Shown here: positions 39,037 to 47,828 of the stretch, in pieces | Numbering within the stretch: the stretch's first letter is position 1 | Layout of the letters: every line of letters starts with the position of its first letter | From: Bog-756 sp052326605 | GTDB taxonomy: Bacteria > Actinomycetota > Acidimicrobiia > Acidimicrobiales > RAAP-2 | Assembly: GCA_052326605.1 (NCBI GenBank) | Contig: JBKQMB010000079.1 | Location: 35,213-99,212 of the forward strand | Length of the DNA: 64,000 nucleotides | Direction of reading: 5' to 3' | Program-made: the position numbers and the translations under genes | Notes under the pieces: generated by a model | What the model was told of the DNA's origin: nothing | The model's database searches: none | What the model saw: the letters and a program-made list of their open reading frames with translations, nothing else

Positions 39037-42000
39037 TCACAGCGATCGAGCGGTCGGTGCCGGATCCGCAGGGACACCATCCCGGTAGCGAACGGTACGG
39101 TGCCGCACCGCGGGCACCCGGCGTCCACCCAACAATTCTCCCGTCAGATTGAGCGGGTCGGCACCGGCCACCGCCACCTCGGCCCCCCGCCCGGCATCAC
39201 GGCGCACGTCGGCCAACAGCGACGCCGCTTCCGGTGAGGCGTACTGCTCACCGGAGGCGCCCGCCACGAAGCGTCCGCCCAGTACCTGGCCGCGGGCCTC
39301 GAGCCGGCGAAGGGCGCGGACCACATCGCGCCAGGGGATGCGGTACGACTCGTGCGACCACAGATCCCAGGCGACGACCCCCCAGCGGGCCAGAAGCTGC
39401 CACGCCACGGCCTCGGCCAATTCCTCGACGGGCGGCCCACTCCGCGAACCAGTGCCGGTGACGTCGGGCTCGGGCAGGAGCGACCAGCGACCTTCGCCGA
39501 TTCCGCTCCCCATCATTGCTCGCTGGCGACCGAGAGCGGCCCGTCGAGCGGTACCCCGGCGAGCTCCGGATCGCCGGCGGACGCGGGTCGAGAGCAGGGA
39601 GCGCACGCCCGAGAAGGCATCCGCCGTGACGATGCCACGGGCGACCAGGTCCCACAGGCCCTCATCGATCTCGGCGCCCAGGCGCCCCGAGGCCGACGCC
39701 AGTTCGGAGCGAAAGCAGGCACCCCGCGCCCGCAGCGCGGCAAGGATGTCCGCCGACGCGCCTGTGGACGGCTCGATCAGACCGTTGTCCGCGCGCACGG
39801 CAGCCAGCATCCAGGCCAGGTCCTGACGAGCCACGAGGGCCAGTGGCGTGGCCGGCGACGGCGTCGACGAACCCCGTCGGACTCGGGTCGGCCCTGCAGG
39901 GCCCTCGCCATCCGGGGAGCCAGGTTCGGGGCGCGGGGTCAGGCGGCCCCATGCCACCTCGCCTGCCAGGCACAGCTCGTCGAGCCAGTGCGGGTCGTAC
40001 CCCGCCACGCGGGCCGGCAGGACATGACGCTCCCACTCGCCCGCCGCTACCTCGAAGCCCTGGAGCTGCTCGATGACCGACAGCAGCCCGGCACGCCCTT
40101 CGGCCTGGGTTCCCGCGGCAACGTGTTGCCAGCAGGCCAGAAACCGCACGTAGTCGGCGATGGTGGCCGGCTCCACATGCCGGCGCCGACGGCCCCGGCT
40201 GGCCGCGTGCAGGCGCACCAGCAAGTGACGGGCGCACCACCGACCGTCGGGCAGCACGATGGCCGAGCCGGTCGCCTCCAGGCGCGCCAGGCCCGTGCGG
40301 GCCCGGGCCACGGTCACCGGTGCACCCCGGACGGAGCCCGTGGGGAGCGGCTCATGGGCCACCAGCTGGCCGACCGTCACCGGACCTGCCACTTCGAGAT
40401 GGCCGCCCACGCACTCGGCCAGCGCCTCGTCGCCCGCGGCCATCGGGTCGGTCATGGACCGGTCCAGAGCTTCAGCCATGGCCAGGCGCTCGGTCGGTGC
40501 CCAACAGCCGGCCACCAGGCTCGCACGACCATCCATCTGCAGCTGCTCGAACCAGTGCTGCCACGCAGGCACCGGACGGCAAAGGACCAGCGAGAGAAGG
40601 AGATCGTGTAGCTCGTCGGGATCGCGTGGCCGGGGGCGCACCTGGTCGAGCACCTCGGCCGCGGCAGTGTCATCGATCGGGCCGAGCTCCGACGCGGCGA
40701 CGGGCAGGCCGGCGGGACCGAGTGGGCCCATGCCGCGCTGGACTGCCACCGCTCGCGTCCGGCGCTCCTCCAGCGGCGCCCCGTCGAGGAAGGTGAAGGG
40801 GCGTCCGGTCAGGATGCCGTGGGAGAGAGGGGACGGTTCCGCCGATTCGACGAAGTGCACCCCGACGCGTCCAGCCTCCACGTCCTCGAGCAGTGCGACC
40901 AGACCGGCGGCGTCGAGCGGCTCGGTCAGGCAGTCCACCACCGTCTGTCGCACGAGCACGTGGTCAGGGACCGGGACCGGGCCGGGGGCGGCGTTCTCCT
41001 GGCAGGCGGCCAACGCCGGCCACGTGGCGGCCAGGAGGTCGTCGGCCTCCATGCGCTGGAGATGGATCGGGCGGCGCTGCCCGCCCCGGGAGCGGGGGAT
41101 CACCAGTGCCCGGTTGAGGTTCCAGCGCCAACGTGCGGCCAGCATCGGATGAGGGAGCACCGCCTGGGTCAGGACGTCGGTGGCGGTGCGGCTCGGCAGC
41201 ATCTTGGGTACCTGGGACAAGGGAAAGCTGTGCTGGGGCCCGAGGGAGAGCACGACGGTATCGTCGTCGGCGGCCGCCTGGAGCTCGAAGTCGAAGGACA
41301 CGCAGAAGCGCTTACGCAGGGCCAGCCCGAGCGCCCTGTTGATGCGGCCACCGTAGGGCGCGTGGATGATGAGCTGGGTACCCTCGCTGTCGTCGAAGAC
41401 CCGCTCGATGACGATGCGGTCCCGGGTGGGGAGCGCCCCGAGCGCAGCCAGCCCGGCACCGAGGTAGGCCACCACCTGGTCGGCCACCTCCGCAGAGACG
41501 CCGGCCCTGCGACGGACGGCCCGCCTCGCCTCCTCGCCGTCGCCCGCGGCCAGCAGCGGCTCGAGGTCGGCCCGTAGGGAGCCCACCTCCTCGGAGAGCT
41601 CCGCCGTGCGCGCCGGCGCCTCACCCAGCCAGAAGGGAATGGTGGGAGGCAGATCGCCGGCGTCGACGACGCGCACCGTTCCGGTCTCCACCTTCTTCAC
41701 CCGCCACGAGTGGGTGCCCAACAAGAAGATGTCCCCGGCCGTGGCTTCGACGGCGAAGTCCTCGTGCACCGAGCCCACGGTGACGCCGTCGGGGTCGAGC
41801 ACGACCCGGTAGTCGCCCGTCTCGGGGATGGCCCCGCCGCTGGTGAGGGCGGCCAGTCGCGCCCCGCGTCGGGCCCGCAGACGTCCGTTCACTGCATCGT
41901 GGTGGAGATGGGCTCCCCGCCGGCCCCTTCCTGTCTGGATCCCCCACGAGACCAGTTCCACCACCTCGTCGAAGGTCTCGCGGGAGAGCTCGGCGTAAGG

Positions 42001-43545
42001 TGCGGCTCGCCGCACCAGTTCGTAGAGGTGGTCCACCTCCCACTCCTCGGCGGCAGCGACCTCGGCCACCAGTTGCTGGGCGAGCACGTCGAGCGGGGCC
42101 ACCGGAGGCTGCAGCGCATCGAGGCGGCCGGCACGGACCCCCGCCAGCAATGCCGTGCATTCGACCAGTTCGTCGCGCGTGAGCGGGTAGAGGCGCCCGG
42201 CCGGCGTGCCCTCCAGCTGGTGGTTTGCCCGCCCCACCCGCTGGAGGAACGTCCCGATCGCTCGGGGCGAGCCGATCTGGCACACCAGCTCCACGGGGCC
42301 GACGTCGATCCCCAGTTCGAGGGAGGCCGTAGCCACCAGTGCCCGAAGGTCGCCCGCCCGCAGGCGCTGCTCGACGATTCGCCGACGGGCGGTCGAGAGA
42401 CTGCCGTGGTGGGCCGCCACCTGCAGTGCCGCGTCGATGGGGTCGGCGGCCCGCCCGGTGGCATCCGCAGTGGCGGCGTCGCCGTCGGAGGGGGACCCGA
42501 GGCGCCTGGCCAGCTGATGGGCGACGCGCTCGGCCATCTTGCGCGTGTTGACGAAGACGAGCGTCGTGCGGTGCTCGAGGACGTGGGCGGCGATGAGGTC
42601 GAGCACGTCGGAAAGCTGTGAGCTGCTGGTGACTGCTTCGAGTTCGCTGTCCGGAAGTTCGATGGCCACGTCGAGATCGCGCCGGTGGCCGCAGTCCACG
42701 ATGGCGGTGGGGGGCCGGGACGGGTCCGATCCCGAGAGGAGGCGGGCCACCACCTCGAGGGGGCGCTGGGTGGCCGACAATCCGATGCGTTGGAGCCGGC
42801 CGCCATGTGCCGATACCAGCTGGTCGAGCCGCTCGAGGGTCAGGGCGAGATGCGCCCCCCGCTTGTCGCGGGCGAGCGTGTGCACCTCGTCGATGATGAC
42901 GGTGTGCACTCCCCGCAGGATCGACCTCGATGATGCCGCCGTGAGCAGGAGGTACAGGGACTCCGGTGTGGTCACCAGCAGATCGGGAGGCGATCGGCGC
43001 ATGGCCGCCCGTTCAGCCGCCGGGGTATCGCCGGTACGCACCGCCACCGACAGCTTCGGGGCGGTGAGACCCAGGCGGGCAGCTTCGTCAGCGATGCCGG
43101 CCAGCGGCAGCTGCAGGTTCTGGTGGACATCGGTGGCCAGTGCCCGGAGTGGCGAGACGTAGACGACCCCAGGCCCCCCGGGGGCGACATCCGGAGGTGC
43201 CGTTCCATCGGCATGGGCACGGTAGGCGGCATCGATCGCCACCAGAAACCCTGTCAGTGTCTTGCCTGTGCCCGTCGGAGAGGCGACCAGCACATCCTCT
43301 CCCGTGATGATGCGCGGCCATCCAGAGCGCTGCGGTTCGGTCGGCCCCGACGGGAAGCGGCGGTGGAACCAACTGGCGACGGCGGGATGGAACGTGCGCA
43401 GGATCGAGTCCTCAGGCAGGTCGCTGAGGCCTTCCAGTGTGGCGGCTGCGGCCAGCGACGGCTGCAGCCGCCCTCCGCCGGGCGCGACAAGACCGCGCAG
43501 TAGGGGCTCCGGTTCGGCCCTGTCGGCTTGGGTAGGCGTGACCAC
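39037..43545 (-). CDS. lhr: Lhr-family ATP-dependent DNA/RNA helicase
   Basis: 1502 residues, the size of actinobacterial full-length Lhr. The helicase core has VASPTGTGKTLTGFL (motif I), YVSPLRALATD (Ia), TTPESLYLLL, IIDEVHTLARDKRG (DEVH box), GLSATQRPLE (III), VFVNTRKMAERVA (IV) and QRVGRANHQ (VI). The Lhr winged-helix and long C-terminal region follow, ending in a DUF4008-like segment with LEARGQVLGGRFVAGASGEQYA. Lhr unwinds DNA or RNA:DNA hybrids and is linked to DNA repair. The start is GTG at 43545. The alcohol dehydrogenase remnant follows 73 nt after its stop. Confidence 0.96.
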   Translation of the reverse strand: MVTPTQADRAEPEPLLRGLVAPGGGRLQPSLAAAATLEGLSDLPEDSILRTFHPAVASWFHRRFPSGPTEPQRSGWPRIITGEDVLVASPTGTGKTLTGFLVAIDAAYRAHADGTAPPDVAPGGPGVVYVSPLRALATDVHQNLQLPLAGIADEAARLGLTAPKLSVAVRTGDTPAAERAAMRRSPPDLLVTTPESLYLLLTAASSRSILRGVHTVIIDEVHTLARDKRGAHLALTLERLDQLVSAHGGRLQRIGLSATQRPLEVVARLLSGSDPSRPPTAIVDCGHRRDLDVAIELPDSELEAVTSSSQLSDVLDLIAAHVLEHRTTLVFVNTRKMAERVAHQLARRLGSPSDGDAATADATGRAADPIDAALQVAAHHGSLSTARRRIVEQRLRAGDLRALVATASLELGIDVGPVELVCQIGSPRAIGTFLQRVGRANHQLEGTPAGRLYPLTRDELVECTALLAGVRAGRLDALQPPVAPLDVLAQQLVAEVAAAEEWEVDHLYELVRRAAPYAELSRETFDEVVELVSWGIQTGRGRRGAHLHHDAVNGRLRARRGARLAALTSGGAIPETGDYRVVLDPDGVTVGSVHEDFAVEATAGDIFLLGTHSWRVKKVETGTVRVVDAGDLPPTIPFWLGEAPARTAELSEEVGSLRADLEPLLAAGDGEEARRAVRRRAGVSAEVADQVVAYLGAGLAALGALPTRDRIVIERVFDDSEGTQLIIHAPYGGRINRALGLALRKRFCVSFDFELQAAADDDTVVLSLGPQHSFPLSQVPKMLPSRTATDVLTQAVLPHPMLAARWRWNLNRALVIPRSRGGQRRPIHLQRMEADDLLAATWPALAACQENAAPGPVPVPDHVLVRQTVVDCLTEPLDAAGLVALLEDVEAGRVGVHFVESAEPSPLSHGILTGRPFTFLDGAPLEERRTRAVAVQRGMGPLGPAGLPVAASELGPIDDTAAAEVLDQVRPRPRDPDELHDLLLSLVLCRPVPAWQHWFEQLQMDGRASLVAGCWAPTERLAMAEALDRSMTDPMAAGDEALAECVGGHLEVAGPVTVGQLVAHEPLPTGSVRGAPVTVARARTGLARLEATGSAIVLPDGRWCARHLLVRLHAASRGRRRRHVEPATIADYVRFLACWQHVAAGTQAEGRAGLLSVIEQLQGFEVAAGEWERHVLPARVAGYDPHWLDELCLAGEVAWGRLTPRPEPGSPDGEGPAGPTRVRRGSSTPSPATPLALVARQDLAWMLAAVRADNGLIEPSTGASADILAALRARGACFRSELASASGRLGAEIDEGLWDLVARGIVTADAFSGVRSLLSTRVRRRSGARRGTARRAALGRQRAMMGSGIGEGRWSLLPEPDVTGTGSRSGPPVEELAEAVAWQLLARWGVVAWDLWSHESYRIPWRDVVRALRRLEARGQVLGGRFVAGASGEQYASPEAASLLADVRRDAGRGAEVAVAGADPLNLTGELLGGRRVPAVRHRTVRYRDGVPADPAPTARSL

Positions 43546-43571
43546 TTCTGTATTCCACCCTATGGGTGTGT

Positions 43572-43590
43572 GACGGACGGCGCGTCCGTC
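43572..43590 (-). terminator. Short perfect inverted repeat between NiCoT and lhr
   Basis: GACGGACG and CGTCCGTC flank a GCG loop, 115-133 nt downstream of the NiCoT stop and 27 nt before the lhr GTG. It may be a terminator, an lhr operator or both. Confidence 0.3.
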
Positions 43591-43704
43591 GTCGCCGGGG
43601 GCCAGCCGGTGCCGGTGTGAGGAACGTGTTCGGGTCTGACTGCCCGGGGCCGGCCGCGCTCAACCGAGGGCCAGGGACAGTGGATTGTGAGTCATGACGC
43701 TCGG

Positions 43705-44832
43705 TCAGGTCTCTGCGACCTTGAGCTTGGCACTCCACTTCTCTTCCACGTTGCCGATGCGCCAGATGGCCAGTGCGACAACCCAGGTGAGGATGAACAT
43801 ACCCACGATCACGAAGCCTGCCGTGTTGATGTTGAACCCGGCCATGTCGTCCCAGAAATGGCCGTGGAGGTGGAGCTCCATCGGCAGCAGGCCGAGGACC
43901 TCGACGGTGCCGATGAAGAAGCAGATCGCCACGGAAAGCCCAGTGATGGCCAGGTTGTAATAGACCTTGCGGACCGGATTGAAGAACGCCCACCCGTAGG
44001 CGACGTTCATGAAGCAGCCATCCAGGGTGTCCATGAGGGACATCCCGGCAGTGAACAGGATGGGTAGGCACATGATCGAGTACCAGGGCAAGGACTGAGT
44101 AGCGAGTAGGGCGGTGGTGGCGAGCAGGGCGACCTCGGTTGCGGTGTCGAAGCCCATGCCGAACACCACCCCCACCGGGTACAACTGCCACTCCTTGGTG
44201 ATCGACTTCATCCACTTGCCGAAGAACCGGTACATCAGTCCCCGGTTCTCCAGTTGCCGCTCCAGTTCCTCCTCGTCGTAGGTTCCTTTCCGCATGGTCC
44301 GGAACACCTTGATGATCCCGGCCAGGATGACGATGTTGAGCAGGGCGATCAGGTAGAGAAACGAGGCTGACACGATGGTGCCGAAGACGCCCCCGAACTG
44401 CTCGAGGCCGGAGTTGGTGTTGGAGACCGCCCCGTAGACCGCCTTTTCGGCGATCACGATGCCCACCCCGATGGCGATGACGATGGTCGAATGCCCCAGC
44501 GAGAAGAAGTAGCCGACGCTGAGGGGCTTCTTCGCTCCCTCCACCCCCCGCCGCTCGTTCATGAGCTTGCGGGTGGTGTTGTCGATGGCCGAGATGTGAT
44601 CGGCGTCGAAAGCGTGACGGAGGCCCAACGTGTAGGCGAGGACGCTGACCCCGATCCCGAGACCCTTGTAGTGGCCGGGCACCACGAAGGCGATGAACAC
44701 GCCGAATCCGATGACGTGGAGAAGCAGGATGGAGGCCATCATCAACTTGACATGCCGCCACTCTGCAGGATTGAGCGCACGATGGAGTTGCTTCAGGCGA
44801 CCGACAGGCGGGGCAACCTCCGTCATGGTCAT
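43705..44832 (-). CDS. Nickel/cobalt permease, HoxN/NixA (NiCoT) family
   Basis: 375 residues, eight membrane segments. The signature RHAFDADHI is in helix II near residue 75, followed by DNTTRKLMNE. GYFFSLGHSTIV and GFDTATEVALLA are the other family motifs, with LFTAGMSLMDTLDGCFM and AYGWAFFNPVRKVYYN. These permeases import Ni2+ or Co2+ with high affinity. The ATG at 44832 has GAGGAGA 9 nt upstream; an ATG two codons later is possible. It is divergent from a Fur-family regulator, and its promoter is overlapped by a 19-bp palindrome. Confidence 0.95.
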   Translation of the reverse strand: MTMTEVAPPVGRLKQLHRALNPAEWRHVKLMMASILLLHVIGFGVFIAFVVPGHYKGLGIGVSVLAYTLGLRHAFDADHISAIDNTTRKLMNERRGVEGAKKPLSVGYFFSLGHSTIVIAIGVGIVIAEKAVYGAVSNTNSGLEQFGGVFGTIVSASFLYLIALLNIVILAGIIKVFRTMRKGTYDEEELERQLENRGLMYRFFGKWMKSITKEWQLYPVGVVFGMGFDTATEVALLATTALLATQSLPWYSIMCLPILFTAGMSLMDTLDGCFMNVAYGWAFFNPVRKVYYNLAITGLSVAICFFIGTVEVLGLLPMELHLHGHFWDDMAGFNINTAGFVIVGMFILTWVVALAIWRIGNVEEKWSAKLKVAET

Positions 44833-44897
44833 CGTGACGTTTCTCCTCGGGGGTGTGTTCGACCGCCCAGAGATCGGGGCCGGTGCGTTCGATGCGT

Positions 44898-44926
44898 ATC
44901 CTACCCAGTTGCAGAGTCTTCGCAAC
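44898..44926 (-). promoter_or_regulatory. NiCoT promoter with overlapping Fur-family operator
   Basis: On the minus strand TTGCGA (44920-44925) and TAGGAT (44898-44903) are 16 bp apart. The interrupted palindrome GTTGC-N9-GCAAC (44908-44926) covers the -35 box and spacer. TTGC/GCAA arms with 19-bp total length resemble Fur/Nur-family boxes. Binding would block the permease promoter. Confidence 0.5.
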
Positions 44927-44969
44927 AAGTAGGAGGCTCCGATGACAATTCGGCGTATATCCTGGAGGT

Positions 44970-45434
44970 ATGTCGAAACAGCTCGCTCCGCCGGACGCCA
45001 GAGGTGAGCCGCCCAGCACCGTGGAGGAGGTCTTCGCACTGCTGCGAGCGCAAGGCGGGCGGGCCACACCACCTCGGAGGATCCTCCTCGAGATCCTCTT
45101 CGACACCGATCGCCATCTCACGGCCGAGGAGCTGGCCACGGCGGTCCAGAAGCGATCACCTGACGTCCATCTCTCCACCATCTACCGGAACCTCGAGGAG
45201 CTACAGAAGCTGGGCGTCGTCACCCACACGCACCTCGGTCACGGGCCGGTCACCTACCAGTTGGCAGCCCACGCCCACGCCCACTTCATCTGCGATCAGT
45301 GCGGCAAGCGTGTCGAGGCGAAGGACGAGTTGTTCCAGGATCTGGCACGCAAGGCCGAGCGTGAGCTGGGATTCACCATCGATCCACACCACGTCGCCAT
45401 ATTCGGCAGGTGCTCGGACTGCATGGCGACGTAG
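44970..45434 (+). CDS. Fur-family metal-responsive regulator (Nur/Zur-like)
   Basis: 154 residues. The winged-helix DNA-binding domain (PPRRILLEILFDTDRHLTAEELA, then LSTIYRNLEELQKLGVV) is followed by the metal and dimer domain with HAHAHFICDQCGKRVE and the C-terminal CSDC. The two CxxC pairs build the structural zinc site. Facing a NiCoT gene, it is most simply a nickel (Nur) or cobalt sensor that represses uptake when metal is ample; Zur is an alternative. GGAGG stands only 1 nt before the ATG, while TATATC at 44956-44961 would put the transcript start at the ATG. Confidence 0.9.
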   Translation: MSKQLAPPDARGEPPSTVEEVFALLRAQGGRATPPRRILLEILFDTDRHLTAEELATAVQKRSPDVHLSTIYRNLEELQKLGVVTHTHLGHGPVTYQLAAHAHAHFICDQCGKRVEAKDELFQDLARKAERELGFTIDPHHVAIFGRCSDCMAT

Positions 45435-45474
45435 ACCGCCCTTGATCTCGATGAGCATCATCGACGGGAGATCG

Positions 45475-45828
45475 TCAATCCCCACCCCTGGCTTCCTTGG
45501 CGAGCCGAGCGGCCAAGTGCCGGGAGATACCCCATGCGCGGGCGAGGTCGGCGATGGTCATTCCTTCTCCGAGGCCCGCCGTGGTGGCGACGAGGCGCAC
45601 TTCATGACGAGCAAGTTCGAGAGCGCTCAGTGCATCGTCGACGCCCTGGCGATTGTCCGCCGCCTGCGCCGATTGGATCGCTGTGGCGATGTCGACACCC
45701 TCTTCGATGTCCTTGATCGCACCGCGGAGAATTGCTTCACTTGTTCGGAGACGGTGACGAACCTCTTGGTCCGCCTCGATCAGATGAACGAGGCTCCGAA
45801 TGACCTCGTCACGACTGCTCTCGTTCAC
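45475..45828 (-). CDS. Small helical protein with C-terminal HTH, unknown function
   Basis: 117 residues. The N-terminal 85 residues are helical and charged. The C-terminus (MTIADLARAWGISRHLAARLAKEA) fits a helix-turn-helix. The GTG start lacks a Shine-Dalgarno, but TAGGCT ends exactly 6 nt upstream and a perfect inverted repeat GTCGCA-TTG-TGCGAC lies just beyond it. That promoter context is the best evidence that the gene is real, and it suggests autoregulation. It is convergent with the Fur-family gene. Confidence 0.7.
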   Translation of the reverse strand: MNESSRDEVIRSLVHLIEADQEVRHRLRTSEAILRGAIKDIEEGVDIATAIQSAQAADNRQGVDDALSALELARHEVRLVATTAGLGEGMTIADLARAWGISRHLAARLAKEARGGD

Positions 45829-45834
45829 GTTTTG

Positions 45835-45856
45835 AGCCTACGTCGCATTGTGCGAC
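45835..45856 (-). promoter_or_regulatory. -10 box and inverted-repeat operator of the small HTH gene
   Basis: TAGGCT (45835-45840, minus strand) ends 6 nt before the GTG. One base further upstream GTCGCA and TGCGAC (45842-45856) form a perfect 6+3+6 inverted repeat inside the promoter spacer. Confidence 0.5.
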
Positions 45857-46034
45857 AGTTCCGGTTCCACCGGGCCGTAGTTCAGGACCTGGATACCTCG
45901 CCCGGAACTACCCCGGGCCCTTTCCCCTGGAGAGAGCAGTGGCACGCGCCAACGGTGACCTTCGGCCCTGGCACTCTCTTGTCCCCCATCACATGATGGA
46001 GAGACATCAGTCAGGGGTGTGGAGGAGCAGAACC

Positions 46035-46694
46035 ATGCGGATCACGGCACGGGTGGCGGCGATGGCGGTGGCGGCTCTCGTCACCGGGTCAGCGCTCGGT
46101 GCATGCACGAGTAGCTCGTCGAGCTCGAGCACGTCCACCTCGCGGGCCTCGACGACGACGACGAGTGCAACCGCCACGACGGGCACTGGTGCCTCGACCA
46201 CAGCGGCCCCGTCGAGTACCACCGTGGCCACCGCAACGTGCCAGCCATCCCAGCTCAATATCGCCCTCTTCGGATCGGAAGGGGCCGCGGGTACCATCGA
46301 GCTGACGTTCTTCCTCACCAACACCTCCACCATGCTGTGTGCGATGCATGGGTATCCCGGGATGGAGTTGCTGGGCGCCAGCGGCGGCAAACTGGCGACC
46401 GTCGTGACCCGAGGCGGCGGGCTGACCTTCGAGAACGTCGCAGTGACCGATGTGTCGTTGGCCCCTGGGCAGACGGCCTATTTCAACCTCGGGTACGGCG
46501 ACGTCCCCGTCGGCACGACCTCGTGCTCGGTGGCCTCGCAGGTCGAGATCACGCCCCCGAACGACACGTCGTTCGCCGTGGTGCCTGTGCCCCAGATCAA
46601 CGCGTGCGGTGGCGGTGCGCTTCACGTTTCGCCGGTGTTCGCGTCGACGGACTCGAACGCCACGAATACGACGGCCCCCACGGGCGTTCACTGA
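46035..46694 (+). CDS. DUF4232 lipoprotein
   Basis: 219 residues. A lipoprotein signal peptide ends in the lipobox LGAC (Cys near residue 23), followed by a serine/threonine-rich linker of about 50 residues. The C-terminal domain (CQPSQLNIALFGSEGAAGTIE, then FFLTNTSTMLCAMHGYPGMELLG) matches the DUF4232 pattern of actinobacterial exported proteins. Four cysteines in the domain could form disulfides. It is anchored outside the membrane; its role is unknown. GGAGGAG precedes the ATG at 46035, which sets the start. Confidence 0.88.
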   Translation: MRITARVAAMAVAALVTGSALGACTSSSSSSSTSTSRASTTTTSATATTGTGASTTAAPSSTTVATATCQPSQLNIALFGSEGAAGTIELTFFLTNTSTMLCAMHGYPGMELLGASGGKLATVVTRGGGLTFENVAVTDVSLAPGQTAYFNLGYGDVPVGTTSCSVASQVEITPPNDTSFAVVPVPQINACGGGALHVSPVFASTDSNATNTTAPTGVH

Positions 46695-46896
46695 AAGGAC
46701 CCAGTCAACCTGGAGGGAGCAACGCCTGAGGTGCTCCCCGATCGATGACCGTCGGCGAAGGGCAGCGTGCCGCATACCGTCGATGAGCGTGGCATGTCGG
46801 GACCGTGGCCGAACGGTGCGTGTTGGGGCAGGGATCGGCATCGATCCCGCGTCACCGAGAACGAGTAGTTTCGGCAAACGTGAGGGTCAGGCCACC

Positions 46897-47463
46897 ATGC
46901 GACGGGAGATGTCGGTGAGGCGCACGATTCCTGGCGCGCTCGCCGGGTGTGCCCTACTCGTGTTCGCGTTGGCGGGGTGTGGTTCACAAGGCACCGAGCC
47001 CGAACCAACCGCAACGCCCCGTGCGACCACTACGACCTCGACAGGCGCACCAGCCAACTCGTCATCGACCCAGACAACGTCTGGGTCGAGTGCCGGCTCC
47101 TCACTCCGGGACCTTCCGGCAACGGAGGCTGACAAGGCGGCTCTTGTCGCTGCGTTTGTCGCCTTTACCCACGATCCGGCATCGGACATCGAGGGGACAG
47201 AGCCCGGTTCCGTGTACTACGCCTACTTGCCCTCAACCGGGACCTATTGGGCCCTGGCAAGATTTCTGCCGAGCGCCACAGCCAGTCAGAACACTTTGGT
47301 CAGCCTTCAGGACGGAGGCAATATCGGCATCTTCAGCCGGCAGGTCGGAGGTGGTTGGACGATGCTCTCGATAGGGGGAGAGCCGTTCTGCCCGACCAGG
47401 TCGGTTATTCCTTCATCGGTACAGGGCCTGTGGGGACTGACCGAACCAGGGACCTGTGGTTAG
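46897..47463 (+). CDS. Putative lipoprotein, unknown function
   Basis: 188 residues. The signal peptide has a hydrophobic core (ALAGCALLVFALAGC) and lipobox LAGC, then a Thr/Ser-rich linker. The mature domain (ADKAALVAAFVAFTHDPASD, YYAYLPSTGTYWALARFLP) is not recognised but keeps a plausible fold with a C-terminal cysteine pair. The start is ATG at 46897; ATG at 46909 is possible. It follows the DUF4232 lipoprotein after a 200-bp gap and has a similar architecture. Confidence 0.75.
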   Translation: MRREMSVRRTIPGALAGCALLVFALAGCGSQGTEPEPTATPRATTTTSTGAPANSSSTQTTSGSSAGSSLRDLPATEADKAALVAAFVAFTHDPASDIEGTEPGSVYYAYLPSTGTYWALARFLPSATASQNTLVSLQDGGNIGIFSRQVGGGWTMLSIGGEPFCPTRSVIPSSVQGLWGLTEPGTCG

Positions 47464-47479
47464 CCGGGGCACGGATCCC

Positions 47480-47707
47480 CTACCCTGACACCCCGCGGTG
47501 AGGAGGCGCCGGTTCGCCCACCTGCACGGTGCCGGCCGGCCCGACTTCAGTGCCGCCGGCCTCTTCGGCCGCGGCCCGCAGCGGTCCGGCGCCGTCGAGG
47601 TTCCGCATGGTGGCCACGACCCGATAGCCGTGCCTGGCGGCGACCACGGAGGTGGACAGTCCGATCCCGGACGATGTTCCGGTGATGAGGAGCACGGGCT
47701 GCGGCAT
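47480..47707 (-). pseudogene. Truncated short-chain dehydrogenase (N-terminal fragment)
   Basis: The first ~50 residues are a clean SDR start: LLITGTSSGIGLSTSVVAARHGYRVVATMRNLDG, the NAD(P)-binding TGxxxGIG motif and the Arg of the second strand. After about AAAEEAGG the sequence becomes unrelated and stops at residue 75, where a full SDR needs about 200 more residues with the YxxxK site. The rest of the gene is absent from the window. It is the remnant of a deletion between the lipoprotein gene and the P450. Confidence 0.8.
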
Positions 47708-47828
47708 GGGGACGACCTATCCGGCTGGCGTGCCCCCACAGTAGGGAGGTCGGGGGCCCGCCACAACGGGTGCTCCGCTCGGGCTGCGAGTCGCCGCCCG
47801 CCGTGCCGGTCGGTACCATCGACGTTCG

